From Desulfobulbus oralis (GTDB lineage: Bacteria; Desulfobacterota; Desulfobulbia; Desulfobulbales; Desulfobulbaceae), in contig NZ_CP021255.1 of NCBI RefSeq assembly GCF_002952055.1, positions 2,426,001 through 2,490,000 on the forward strand: DNA of 64,000 bases, given 5' to 3'. A program made the translations under genes and the position numbers. Numbering within the stretch: position 1 is the stretch's first letter; each line of letters starts with the position of its first letter. Shown piece by piece: positions 17,120 to 24,958 of the stretch. The notes below the pieces were generated by a model. It did not search any database. It saw only the letters and a list, made by a program, of their open reading frames with translations, and was not told where the DNA came from.

Positions 17120-18328
17120 CTAGCTGTTCAGGGGATTCTTTGCATAGGCAGATTTGCGGTACAGGTCAAAGGCATAGGCCTCTGTCCGGTATACAAGATG
17201 CGCGAACTTGCTGTACGGCAGGTACAGGAACATCATGGCAACCGAAACCAGGTGCCAGAAATAGAAAAAATAGCCGGGCAGCGGCAGATGGACCAAGCGG
17301 AGCAGTTCGGCACCCAGGCCGGTCACGCCGACCGCCGCAATGATCCAGATATAGAACCAGTCATAAAAGGTGTACCGGGCCTTGCCGGCATCTTCCATCT
17401 TCTTGCGATTCTGCCACAGCACCACGATGCCGTAAATCATGGCGACTGCCGCAATGTTCGCCAGCCACTTGACCGGATTCAGCATCGAAATGGGCCCGTG
17501 CAGCGAAGGAAAGACGATGCCGAAGACATCGTTCTTGATCACCGAATAGCAGGTCACCATGAACAGGCCGATAAAGGCCAGCATCAGCGGTTTGTGCCCG
17601 CGGATCCGGTCATTGTTCTCTTTGCATTCGTCAAAACGTTTGTGCTGCACGATTTCGACAATCGAGGGCCACAGGAACTCTTTCAGAAACTGACCAAGCG
17701 TGGGGCGGTAGGCGACGGTCTCCCGAGGCAGCGACTGGGCCATGCCCCTCCATAGGGTTACCGTGCCTTTGTAAAAAGACCACACCGCGATCGCCAGAGC
17801 GGCCAGCATGAACATATCAATGAACATGACGTTTCTATCCAGATACCGCCAGTCCCAGTGACCGAAGAAATGCTGATAGCCGGCTGTTGCGAATTCCTGC
17901 GCACTGGGCAGATGCATGCCGCCGGAAATCAGCCACAGCAGCAGGACGACGGTTGCCGGAATGGCAATCAGCTTCCACAGGTTATCCTGGGAAGCGCACA
18001 TCCGGGCCAGAAACTTCGGCCAACCCAGCTCGGCGTACACATAGGCGCGCACAGCGCCCATGACATCGCCCGGCCGCGCGCCGCGGGGGCACATGGCCGT
18101 ACAGTCCCCGCACTGATGACACAAAAACACATTGGGATCGTTGACCAGCTTATCCTTCAGGCCCCACTGGGCATAAATCATTTCCCGGCGGGGAAAGGGG
18201 CTGCCATCGGTTGACAGGGGGCAGGCGACGGAACAGGTGGCGCACTGATAACACTTCTTCAGCGCATCGCCACCAGCCTCCTTGAGTGAAGCGATAAATT
18301 GACGATCCGGCTGCACGTTAATTGACAT
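17120..18328 (-). CDS. qmoC: quinone-interacting membrane-bound oxidoreductase subunit QmoC
   Basis: QmoC is the membrane anchor of the QmoABC complex, which passes electrons from menaquinol toward AprAB during sulfate respiration. The 402-residue protein has a soluble N-terminal half with two four-cysteine [4Fe-4S] motifs, CYQCATCSVACP near residue 30 and CHQCGDCTAMCP near 80. About six hydrophobic segments of a NarI/HdrE-like cytochrome b domain follow, with histidines suited to heme b ligation. The start at 18328 has a GGAGGAG site. It ends the operon before a strong terminator. Confidence 0.95.
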   Translation of the reverse strand: MSINVQPDRQFIASLKEAGGDALKKCYQCATCSVACPLSTDGSPFPRREMIYAQWGLKDKLVNDPNVFLCHQCGDCTAMCPRGARPGDVMGAVRAYVYAELGWPKFLARMCASQDNLWKLIAIPATVVLLLWLISGGMHLPSAQEFATAGYQHFFGHWDWRYLDRNVMFIDMFMLAALAIAVWSFYKGTVTLWRGMAQSLPRETVAYRPTLGQFLKEFLWPSIVEIVQHKRFDECKENNDRIRGHKPLMLAFIGLFMVTCYSVIKNDVFGIVFPSLHGPISMLNPVKWLANIAAVAMIYGIVVLWQNRKKMEDAGKARYTFYDWFYIWIIAAVGVTGLGAELLRLVHLPLPGYFFYFWHLVSVAMMFLYLPYSKFAHLVYRTEAYAFDLYRKSAYAKNPLNS

Positions 18329-18432
18329 GGGCTCCTCCTCTGACGAGCAGTATTGTTCTCATACCTGAATATTTTATGGGGCCCGGGGCTGGCGGACAAC
18401 ATAAGCGGCAGCCCCGGGCAGTACACGTCCGA

Positions 18433-20685
18433 TCAGAAGCCTTTGAAGGGGTTGGGCCCCATGGCAACGATCTCTTCAACAAATTCGTCAATGATTGCCG
18501 GGACTTTGTCGTAGTCGGAAATGGCGACCTGACGCACGGCGCAGCGCTCCGGCTCAAGGCCCAAGGTGCCCAGCGTCTCACCGATGTTCTCCATACGGCG
18601 GTTGGCAATTTCCGAACCTTTGGCAAAGTGGCACTGATAATCGTCGCCGTACTTGCAGCCCAGAAGCAGTACGCCGTCCATGCCGGAAGACATGGCATCC
18701 TTGATCCAGACCATGTTGACCGAGCCCAGGCAGCGTACCGGGATGAAACGCACCAGCCTGTTCAGCTTACTGCGGCGCATGCCCGCCATGTCGAGGGCCG
18801 GGTATGCGTCGTTTTCACAGACAAACACGGCGATGCGCAGTTTTTCCTCGTCGTCGTCCGGCACTTCTATGGACTTGACCATGGAGCCAATCATATCGAT
18901 GTTGTAATCGGCAAAGCCGATGATGCGCTCCGGACAGGCACCCATGCAGGTACCGCAGCGCCGGCAGCGGGTCGGGTTGGGCAGGGGCGTGCCCTTCTCG
19001 TCGTCGTCCAGCGCGCCGAAGGGGCATTCTTCCGTGCAGCGTTTGCACTGGGTGCAACGTTGAAAGAAGAAATCCGGAAAGCTCATGTCGCCGGAACGCG
19101 GGTGCACTGCGACGCCGCGATTGGTGGATTCGATGCACTGGATCGCCTTCAGGGCCGCGCCGGCGGCGTCGTCCATGGTCTCCTCCATGGTCTCCGCCTT
19201 GCGGACGCCGCCGCAGGCATACACGCCGGTGCGCCGGGTTTCGTAGGGGAAGCAGACAAAATTGGAGTCCGCATAGCCGTCGAAGAGATCCAGGTCGATC
19301 AGTGCCGGCCCCTGACGATAGGCCAGATTGACTTCAGGCTGGTTCAGCGTGGTCGGCACCATGCCGGCGGCCAGAACGACCATGTCCACGTCAATGTGCA
19401 GCTCATCGCCCAAAAGGGTATTTTCCACAGTAACCGTGGCCCCTCCGCCGCAGGCCTCGACCTTGGTCACCTGCCCCTTGGTCAGGAAAACGCCGTCCCT
19501 GTTCTGCATGGCCTTGTAGTACAGCTCGGCATGGCCGGGGGTACGCATGTGCTGATACAGGATATAGGCCTGACCGTCCGTCGGATGATCCTCGATCACG
19601 TAGTTCGCCTGCTTGAGGGCCACCATGGAGGTGACCGCGTTGCAGTAGGGGAAATCCTCGTCCCCGTCCTTGCCGCCGGGGCTTTGCACAAAGGCCACCC
19701 GGGCCGGCACCTGGCCGTCCTTCGCCAGCTTTTCGAACTCGGCATTGGTGACCACGCACTTGATGGCGCCATAGCCCAGATGCTCGTACCCCTGGATCTT
19801 GGCGGGCGTCCAGCCGGTAGCCAGCACCACGGCCCCAAAGAGTTCGCCTTCCGGATTCAGTTCGGTGTACGGCCTGAGGCCCTTGTTCGGATCCTCCAGC
19901 TCGCCCTTGGCAATCAGGTCCTGCTGGTCAACGGTGACCCGGGCAGGGGCATCCCACTCGGACTGCTGGCCGGTCTTCTTGTAGGTGACGTTGAATTTGC
20001 CCGGCGCGCCGGCAATACGGGCGACTTCCGTGCCAGTTTTGACCGTGATCCGCTCATTGCCGCTCACCTCGGCAACCAGCTTGCCGATAGAGGGCTCTTC
20101 CAGTTTGTCATAGGGGTAGGCCGTGGGGAACATCTTGCGCCAGCCCAGCGCCTTGCCGCCCAGCTTGTCGTCCTTTTCCACCAGGGTCACTTCATAGCCG
20201 GCAGCAGCCGCCTCGCTGGCTGCCGTCAGGCCGGCAATTCCACCGCCCAGGACGAGAATCCTTTTGGAAATGCTTTCCAGCCGGTACGGTTCGGGCAGTG
20301 CGGTTTTCTGCGCCCGGGTGACCGCCATGCGGACATAGTCCGAACCCAGTTCCTGCAGGAATTCGTCCACCTTGCCGTCTTCGGGTTTGTCGCCGGCAAT
20401 CCAGGCGACCTGCTCGCGCAGATTACCGCGCACGGTGATGACGCCCGCTCCGAAATCAAACTCCTTCTGCATAACCCGGGGTGAGCAGCCGCAGATGACC
20501 ACCGTGTTGACGTTCTTTTCCTTGATATCCTGCTCGATCAGGGCACGCCCCTCAGCGCCGCAGAGGCAGGGATGAGACTGCATCGCAATGCCGGTTTCAT
20601 CGGCAACCGACTTCAGGCCATCCACGTCCAAAACTTCACCGATGCCGCATCCCGTGCAGAGATACGCTCCATATACCTTATCCAT
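18433..20685 (-). CDS. qmoB: quinone-interacting membrane-bound oxidoreductase subunit QmoB
   Basis: QmoB is a soluble HdrA-like flavoprotein of the Qmo complex. The 750-residue protein starts with a cysteine-rich segment (LCTGCGIGEVLD, HPCLCGAEG, CGCSP). A dinucleotide-binding motif VLGGGIAGLTAASEAAAAGY near residue 150 binds FAD. A double [4Fe-4S] ferredoxin motif, CTQCKRCTEECP and CRRCGTCMGACP, lies around residues 540-590. The C-terminal 130 residues resemble the MvhD/FrhD iron-sulfur subunit (CLGSVNM, LLGCKYGDDYQCH). It lies 13 bases after qmoA. Confidence 0.95.
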   Translation of the reverse strand: MDKVYGAYLCTGCGIGEVLDVDGLKSVADETGIAMQSHPCLCGAEGRALIEQDIKEKNVNTVVICGCSPRVMQKEFDFGAGVITVRGNLREQVAWIAGDKPEDGKVDEFLQELGSDYVRMAVTRAQKTALPEPYRLESISKRILVLGGGIAGLTAASEAAAAGYEVTLVEKDDKLGGKALGWRKMFPTAYPYDKLEEPSIGKLVAEVSGNERITVKTGTEVARIAGAPGKFNVTYKKTGQQSEWDAPARVTVDQQDLIAKGELEDPNKGLRPYTELNPEGELFGAVVLATGWTPAKIQGYEHLGYGAIKCVVTNAEFEKLAKDGQVPARVAFVQSPGGKDGDEDFPYCNAVTSMVALKQANYVIEDHPTDGQAYILYQHMRTPGHAELYYKAMQNRDGVFLTKGQVTKVEACGGGATVTVENTLLGDELHIDVDMVVLAAGMVPTTLNQPEVNLAYRQGPALIDLDLFDGYADSNFVCFPYETRRTGVYACGGVRKAETMEETMDDAAGAALKAIQCIESTNRGVAVHPRSGDMSFPDFFFQRCTQCKRCTEECPFGALDDDEKGTPLPNPTRCRRCGTCMGACPERIIGFADYNIDMIGSMVKSIEVPDDDEEKLRIAVFVCENDAYPALDMAGMRRSKLNRLVRFIPVRCLGSVNMVWIKDAMSSGMDGVLLLGCKYGDDYQCHFAKGSEIANRRMENIGETLGTLGLEPERCAVRQVAISDYDKVPAIIDEFVEEIVAMGPNPFKGF

Positions 20686-20698
20686 TGACCCAGCCTCC

Positions 20699-21952
20699 TT
20701 AACGCGCGATCTGAATGGCTTTCATGGCAGCCGCCGTGGACGACTGGCCGCTGGTATAGACGTCCACAGCCGATTTGGCACAACCGGCAGCGATCATGCC
20801 CTTTTCAGGCTCGGACACGACAAAGCCGTTGCCGTCCATCGTCAGTCCGAGGACTTGACCAGCCGGCCCGAGTGCGGGCTGCATGCCGGTGGCGAGGATG
20901 CACAGATCGACCTTCCGATTGATCTTGCTGCCGCCCAGGGCATCCTCGGCGGAAACCGTGACGCTGCCATCGCTCTCGGCCAGGATACTGGCGACCTTGC
21001 CCTTGATGAAGGTCGTGTTGGGGTCCTCCATGAACTTTGCGCGGAACTGCTCGTACTTGCCCGGTGTGCGCAGATCAATGTAAAAAACATAGATCTTGGC
21101 CTCCGGATACTGGGCGCGAATGTAGGAGATCTGCTTGAATGTGGCGATACAGCACACATAGGAGCAATGGTGGAGATGGTTCTCGTCACGGGAACCTGCA
21201 CACTGGACAAAGGCGAAGGATTGCGGCTCCTTGTTGTCGCCCGGGCGCAGCAGCCTGCCCCTGGTCGGGCCGTTGGGCGCGACCAGACGTTCCATCATCA
21301 TGTTGGTGATGATGGCCGGAGAGGTGTTGAAGCTGAGCTGTGTCAGTTTCGCGGGATCATAGGGATTCCATCCGGTTGCCCACACGATGGCAGCGACCTG
21401 CAAGGTAAAGGTTCTGGGTTGCATGTCCAGTTCCACCGCATTGTATTTGCAGGCCGCCTTGATGCTCTCCAGAGTTTTTTCGGAGCAGGCGTCCCTGTCC
21501 AGCACAAAGCGACGGGGATAGGCCATTTCATGGGGCAGGCGCACCGCCTTGACCTTGTTCATGCCGAAGTTGAAGGGGTCGTCGACCTCTTCCGGGCATG
21601 CGGCCGCACAATCGCCGCAGGCCGTGCAGTTGGCGTTGATGTAGCGGGGAGCCGTTTCCAGCTTGACCTCGAAGTTGCCGGGTTCGCCCGAGACCGAGAC
21701 AACCCTGGTCAGCGTGTAGGTCCTGATCCTGCGGTTGTCCTTCAGACGTTTGAAGTTGATCTCCAGCCCGCATGTCGGGGGACAGAGTTTGGGAAAATAT
21801 TGGTTGAGCTGTGCGACCCGCCCACCCAGGTAGGCATTTTTTTCGACAAGAAAAACCTCTTTGCCGACTTCGGCTGCTTCCAGGGCTGCGGTCAGTCCAC
21901 TGATACCGCCACCCACAACCAAAACCGCACCGTTGCCTGCAGTGTCACTCAT
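20699..21952 (-). CDS. qmoA: quinone-interacting membrane-bound oxidoreductase subunit QmoA
   Basis: QmoA is the smaller HdrA-like flavoprotein of the complex that links the quinone pool to APS reductase. The 417 residues include an N-terminal FAD motif, VVGGGISGLTAALEAAEVG, then CTACGDCAAACP as one [4Fe-4S] site, and a second flavoprotein signature ATGMQPAL near the C-terminus. The conserved cysteines CSYVCC match HdrA-type proteins. It is first in qmoABC, with its own promoter about 60 bases upstream and a strong terminator beyond that separating it from aprA. Confidence 0.95.
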   Translation of the reverse strand: MSDTAGNGAVLVVGGGISGLTAALEAAEVGKEVFLVEKNAYLGGRVAQLNQYFPKLCPPTCGLEINFKRLKDNRRIRTYTLTRVVSVSGEPGNFEVKLETAPRYINANCTACGDCAAACPEEVDDPFNFGMNKVKAVRLPHEMAYPRRFVLDRDACSEKTLESIKAACKYNAVELDMQPRTFTLQVAAIVWATGWNPYDPAKLTQLSFNTSPAIITNMMMERLVAPNGPTRGRLLRPGDNKEPQSFAFVQCAGSRDENHLHHCSYVCCIATFKQISYIRAQYPEAKIYVFYIDLRTPGKYEQFRAKFMEDPNTTFIKGKVASILAESDGSVTVSAEDALGGSKINRKVDLCILATGMQPALGPAGQVLGLTMDGNGFVVSEPEKGMIAAGCAKSAVDVYTSGQSSTAAAMKAIQIAR

Positions 21953-22010
21953 GCCAGACCTCCTCGTACTGCTGGTATTTAAAAAGGTGATTGCCGGTAA
22001 AAAGCATAAC

Positions 22011-22039
22011 TTTATAAAATCACTTCATTTGCAATGCAA
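22011..22039 (-). promoter_or_regulatory. promoter of qmoABC with a palindrome over the -35 box
   Basis: Minus-strand -35 TTGCAT (22034-22039) and -10 TATAAA (22011-22016) are 17 bases apart. The predicted start is near 22004, about 50 bases before qmoA. The -35 box lies in a perfect inverted repeat TTGCA-T-TGCAA (22029-22039), which could be an operator half-site pair. Confidence 0.6.
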
Positions 22040-22063
22040 CTCAAATCAAAAAGCCGCCCGCAT

Positions 22064-22100
22064 AAAAAAACTCCAGACTCCACATAGGAGTCTGGAGTTG
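22064..22100 (-). terminator. intrinsic terminator of aprBA
   Basis: A perfect stem of about 13 bp (AACTCCAGACTCC with GGAGTCTGGAGTT) with a five-base loop is followed on the minus strand by a seven-T run. It begins about 30 bases after the aprA stop. Confidence 0.9.
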
Positions 22101-22129
22101 ACACACTGCACTTCAAAGCGGGAGCAGTC

Positions 22130-24145
22130 TTAAATCCACGGCTCCGTCTCAATGATGTTGATGCACTTGACCTTCTCGCACTTCCACTCCTGAGTTTTGG
22201 GGTCAAAGGTGGAGTTGACGAAGCACTTCCAGTTCTCGTCATCGCAGGTCGGATAATCGGAACGATAGTAGAAGCCCGGATAACGGGATTCCTTGCGGAA
22301 CTCGATGTGCCGGATGTGGGTTTCAACGCACCAGATGCGGTGATAGTTTTCCCATGCACGAAGCAGCTCGTGCAGGTCGCCGGCAGCCATCTTGTCCGCA
22401 TCTTCACGCAGGAGCCTGAGCAGGTCCAGGCAGATGTTCAGCAGTTTGCCGGAGGTCATGTAATAGGTGGCCACACCGCCGCCGTACTCGTCCGTGGCCT
22501 TCATCAGGCGCATCATCAGACCGGCAGGCTTGCAGTAGTTCGGATTGACATCCGCTGCCGTGGAGGCGCCCTCAAACTGATGATACCGCTTGACCGGCGC
22601 ATAAATCATGTCGGCCAGCTCCTGGGGCGTCTGGGCCAGTTCGGGCTTGAAGTCCTTGTGATCGCGGCAGTAACGGACCATCTGCTTGGCGGCGAGGCGA
22701 CCCTCTGCATGGGAACCGGAGGAGAACTTGTGCCCAGAGGCACCCACGCCGTCGCCGGCGGTGAACAGACCGTCAACCGTGGTCATGCGGTTGTAGCCCC
22801 ACTTGTACTGATGCGAACGCGGGCCATCGACTTTGGGCACCCAGTCCTCTTCGGGGCCGGAAGTCCAGATGCCGCAGCAACCGGAGTGGGAACCCAGCAT
22901 GTAGGGTTCGGTCGGCATAATTTCGGAGCCGATCTTTTCCGGCTCAATGTTCATGCCAGCCCACAGACCGGCCTGGCCAACGGACATATCCAGGAAGTCT
23001 TCCCAGGCCTCGGATTCGAGGTGTTTCCAGAACTTCTTGATCTCCTTGTCGTCCTTGCCGGCTTCCTTCTGGGCATCCAGAAAGGCCTTCAGGGCCACGT
23101 CGGTCGCCATGTAGATCGGGCCGCGACCAGCCTTCAGTTCTTCCAGCATCAGGTGGTTGCGCAGGCAGGTCGGGGTAACCGGAGACTGGCCGTAGGGCAT
23201 GTACTTGGCCAGCTCTGCCTTGGCAAAGTCGCCGCTGGCATAAAACTCTCCCAATCCATTCTGCACCTTGGCCTTGAACAGCAGGAACCAGGCGCCGACC
23301 GGGCCATAGCCATCCTTGAAACGGGACGGGGTGAAGCGGTTCTCCATCATGGTCAGCGTGGCGCCGACCTGGGCGCACATGGTGTAGGTGGAACCGGCGT
23401 TCCACACAGGATACCAGGCACGGCCCTTGCCTTCACCGGTGGAGCGCGGGCGGAAGATGTTGACCGCACCGCCGCAGGCCACCAGAATGGCCGTGGCCGT
23501 GAAAACATGCACCTTGTTCTCACGGGTGGAGAAGCCAACCGCACCGGCGATGGTGTTGTCCCTGTTCTTGTCCAAAAGCAGCTTGACGATGAAGATGCGC
23601 TCCAGAATATTCTCTTCGCCCAGGGCCTTCTTGGCCGGCTCGGCTACGATCGGCTTGTAGGACTCGCCGTTGATCATGATCTGCCATTTGCCGGTACGTA
23701 CCGGCTGGCCGCCCTCACGCAGGGTCTTGGCCGGAGCGGCGCCATTCAGGTTGCTGCCGTCTTCGGCACGCTTCCAAACGGGCAGACCCCACTCCTCGAA
23801 CAGCATGACGGACTCGTCGACGTGGCGACCCAGATCGTAGATCAGGTCTTCGCGGACAACACCCATCAAGTCGTTACGCACCATCTTGACATAGTCTTCG
23901 ATGGCATTCTCGCCAATATAGGTGTTGATGGCGGAAAGACCCTGGGCAACAGCGCCGGAGCGCTCCAGTGCGGACTTGTCGACCAGAATGATCTTCATAT
24001 CGTCCGGCGCCCATTTCTTGATCTCAAAGGCGGCGCCGCAGGCAGCCATACCGCCGCCGACGATCAGCACATCACACTTGTGCTCAACAATTTCCGGATT
24101 GTCTACGGCCTCGATCTCGCCCTTCGGTTTATTCGGTAATGCCAT
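22130..24145 (-). CDS. aprA: adenylylsulfate reductase subunit alpha
   Basis: AprA is the FAD subunit that reduces adenosine 5'-phosphosulfate to sulfite and AMP in the cytoplasm. At 671 residues it fits the dissimilatory family. It has an N-terminal FAD motif VLIVGGGMAACGAAFEIKKW, the flavoprotein segment ERSGAVAQGLSAIN, and the conserved YMLGSHSGCCGIW and GDGVGASGHKFSSGSHAEGR stretches. It lies 62 bases after aprB and is followed by a terminator. The close Qmo genes fit the direction of sulfate reduction rather than sulfur oxidation. Confidence 0.97.
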   Translation of the reverse strand: MALPNKPKGEIEAVDNPEIVEHKCDVLIVGGGMAACGAAFEIKKWAPDDMKIILVDKSALERSGAVAQGLSAINTYIGENAIEDYVKMVRNDLMGVVREDLIYDLGRHVDESVMLFEEWGLPVWKRAEDGSNLNGAAPAKTLREGGQPVRTGKWQIMINGESYKPIVAEPAKKALGEENILERIFIVKLLLDKNRDNTIAGAVGFSTRENKVHVFTATAILVACGGAVNIFRPRSTGEGKGRAWYPVWNAGSTYTMCAQVGATLTMMENRFTPSRFKDGYGPVGAWFLLFKAKVQNGLGEFYASGDFAKAELAKYMPYGQSPVTPTCLRNHLMLEELKAGRGPIYMATDVALKAFLDAQKEAGKDDKEIKKFWKHLESEAWEDFLDMSVGQAGLWAGMNIEPEKIGSEIMPTEPYMLGSHSGCCGIWTSGPEEDWVPKVDGPRSHQYKWGYNRMTTVDGLFTAGDGVGASGHKFSSGSHAEGRLAAKQMVRYCRDHKDFKPELAQTPQELADMIYAPVKRYHQFEGASTAADVNPNYCKPAGLMMRLMKATDEYGGGVATYYMTSGKLLNICLDLLRLLREDADKMAAGDLHELLRAWENYHRIWCVETHIRHIEFRKESRYPGFYYRSDYPTCDDENWKCFVNSTFDPKTQEWKCEKVKCINIIETEPWI

Positions 24146-24207
24146 TGTCTGTTCTCCTTGTATTCTTCAGTGAGCTGGAAAGCGATCAGTGGAATCCGCA
24201 AACAAAA

Positions 24208-24636
24208 TCACTTCGCCAACTTGGTCGGCTGGGGCAGTTCCTTTTCCAGGAACAGGGTATTGTCGTCCAGATTGCCGCCTTTCTGTCCGCCGTACTCGTT
24301 GGCAGCGCCTTCGGCCGTGGTGCGGATCGGGAACTTGAAGCGTTTGATATTGCCGTTTCTGAATTTGACAGTCCACATGATATCCGCAGAGCTGCGCATC
24401 GGGTGTACCTGGCCGCCCATCGGGACGAAGTCATCATAACCGCGAACGAGGATTGCGCCCTGCGGGCAGATCTTGACGCAGGAATAGCACTCCCAGCAGG
24501 CATCCGGCTCCTGATTGTAGGCCTTCATTTCGGCCTTGTTCAGCACCATCAGGTCGTTCGGACAGATGTACATGCAGGCGGTTTTGTCGCCGCCCTTGCA
24601 GCCGTCGCACTTTGCAGGATCTACGTAACTTGGCAT
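24208..24636 (-). CDS. aprB: adenylylsulfate reductase subunit beta
   Basis: AprB is the iron-sulfur subunit that feeds electrons to the AprA flavin. The 142-residue protein starts MPSYVDPAKCDGCKGG. It shows two [4Fe-4S] motifs: C-x2-C-x8-C-x3-C with the extended spacing typical of AprB (CDGCKGGDKTACMYICP), and CWECYSCVKICP. The C-terminal tail, which wraps around AprA in known structures, is present and ends LPQPTKLAK. A GAGGAGG ribosome binding site precedes the ATG. It is first in the aprBA operon, behind a long structured leader. Confidence 0.97.
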   Translation of the reverse strand: MPSYVDPAKCDGCKGGDKTACMYICPNDLMVLNKAEMKAYNQEPDACWECYSCVKICPQGAILVRGYDDFVPMGGQVHPMRSSADIMWTVKFRNGNIKRFKFPIRTTAEGAANEYGGQKGGNLDDNTLFLEKELPQPTKLAK

Positions 24637-24825
24637 TCAACTACCTCCTCACTTGGTTTTATCAGTTGATGACTCCCAACCCGGTCGTCATTTCCCTTGC
24701 GGGCATTCCCGCCTGCATAGTCCGGTTTCCGGAAAAGCAAGAAAAAAGCCCGTCTTGCTTGAACTTTTTTGCAAGGAACCGATCTGGGCCAAGGCCAGCG
24801 CACCTGCCCCGGCTCTGTTCTGTCT
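24637..24825 (-). promoter_or_regulatory. long structured 5' leader of aprBA
   Basis: About 190 bases between the likely transcription start and aprB hold no gene. Minus-strand RNA could fold several small hairpins: GCGGG/CCCGC at 24699-24712 and TCCGG/CCGGA at 24721-24733. At 24735-24770 there are two interleaved arm pairs, AAAAAAG with CTTTTTT and AAGCAAG with CTTGCTT. The order a-b-a'-b' allows either an H-type pseudoknot or two exclusive hairpins. No known riboswitch family was recognised. Confidence 0.4.
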
Positions 24826-24854
24826 CGTTTAATTTGTCCGCCAAAGTATGTCAA
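24826..24854 (-). promoter_or_regulatory. candidate promoter of aprBA
   Basis: Two consensus -35 boxes TTGACA occur in tandem on the minus strand, at 24863-24868 and 24849-24854. The nearer one has TAAACG 17 bases downstream (24826-24831) as a weak -10. The exact -10 choice is uncertain, but no other strong pair exists in the gap before aprB. Confidence 0.4.
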
Positions 24855-24916
24855 GAAAAAATTGTCAAAACAGGGCTGAACAGTAAAACTTGAAAAAAGT
24901 ATCAAAAGAAAAGATA

Positions 24917-24958
24917 AAAAAATCGGGGGGATTTTCGGGCCAGGGCAGACTGCCCGGC
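24917..24958 (-). terminator. terminator after ftsK
   Basis: Directly after the ftsK stop the minus strand has a hairpin GGGCA-GTC-TGCCC (extended by GCC/GGC). A second small stem AAAATC/GATTTT then leads into a seven-T run. It separates the rib-nusB-ftsK run from the apr promoter. Confidence 0.6.

Noticed and set aside
17120-24636. A sulfur-oxidation (reverse) role for the apr genes
   Set aside because: AprBA here is coupled to QmoABC with sulfate-reducer-like sequence. Nothing in the window indicates the oxidative pathway, although apr/qmo can also occur in oxidisers, so dsr and sat context elsewhere would be the final test.
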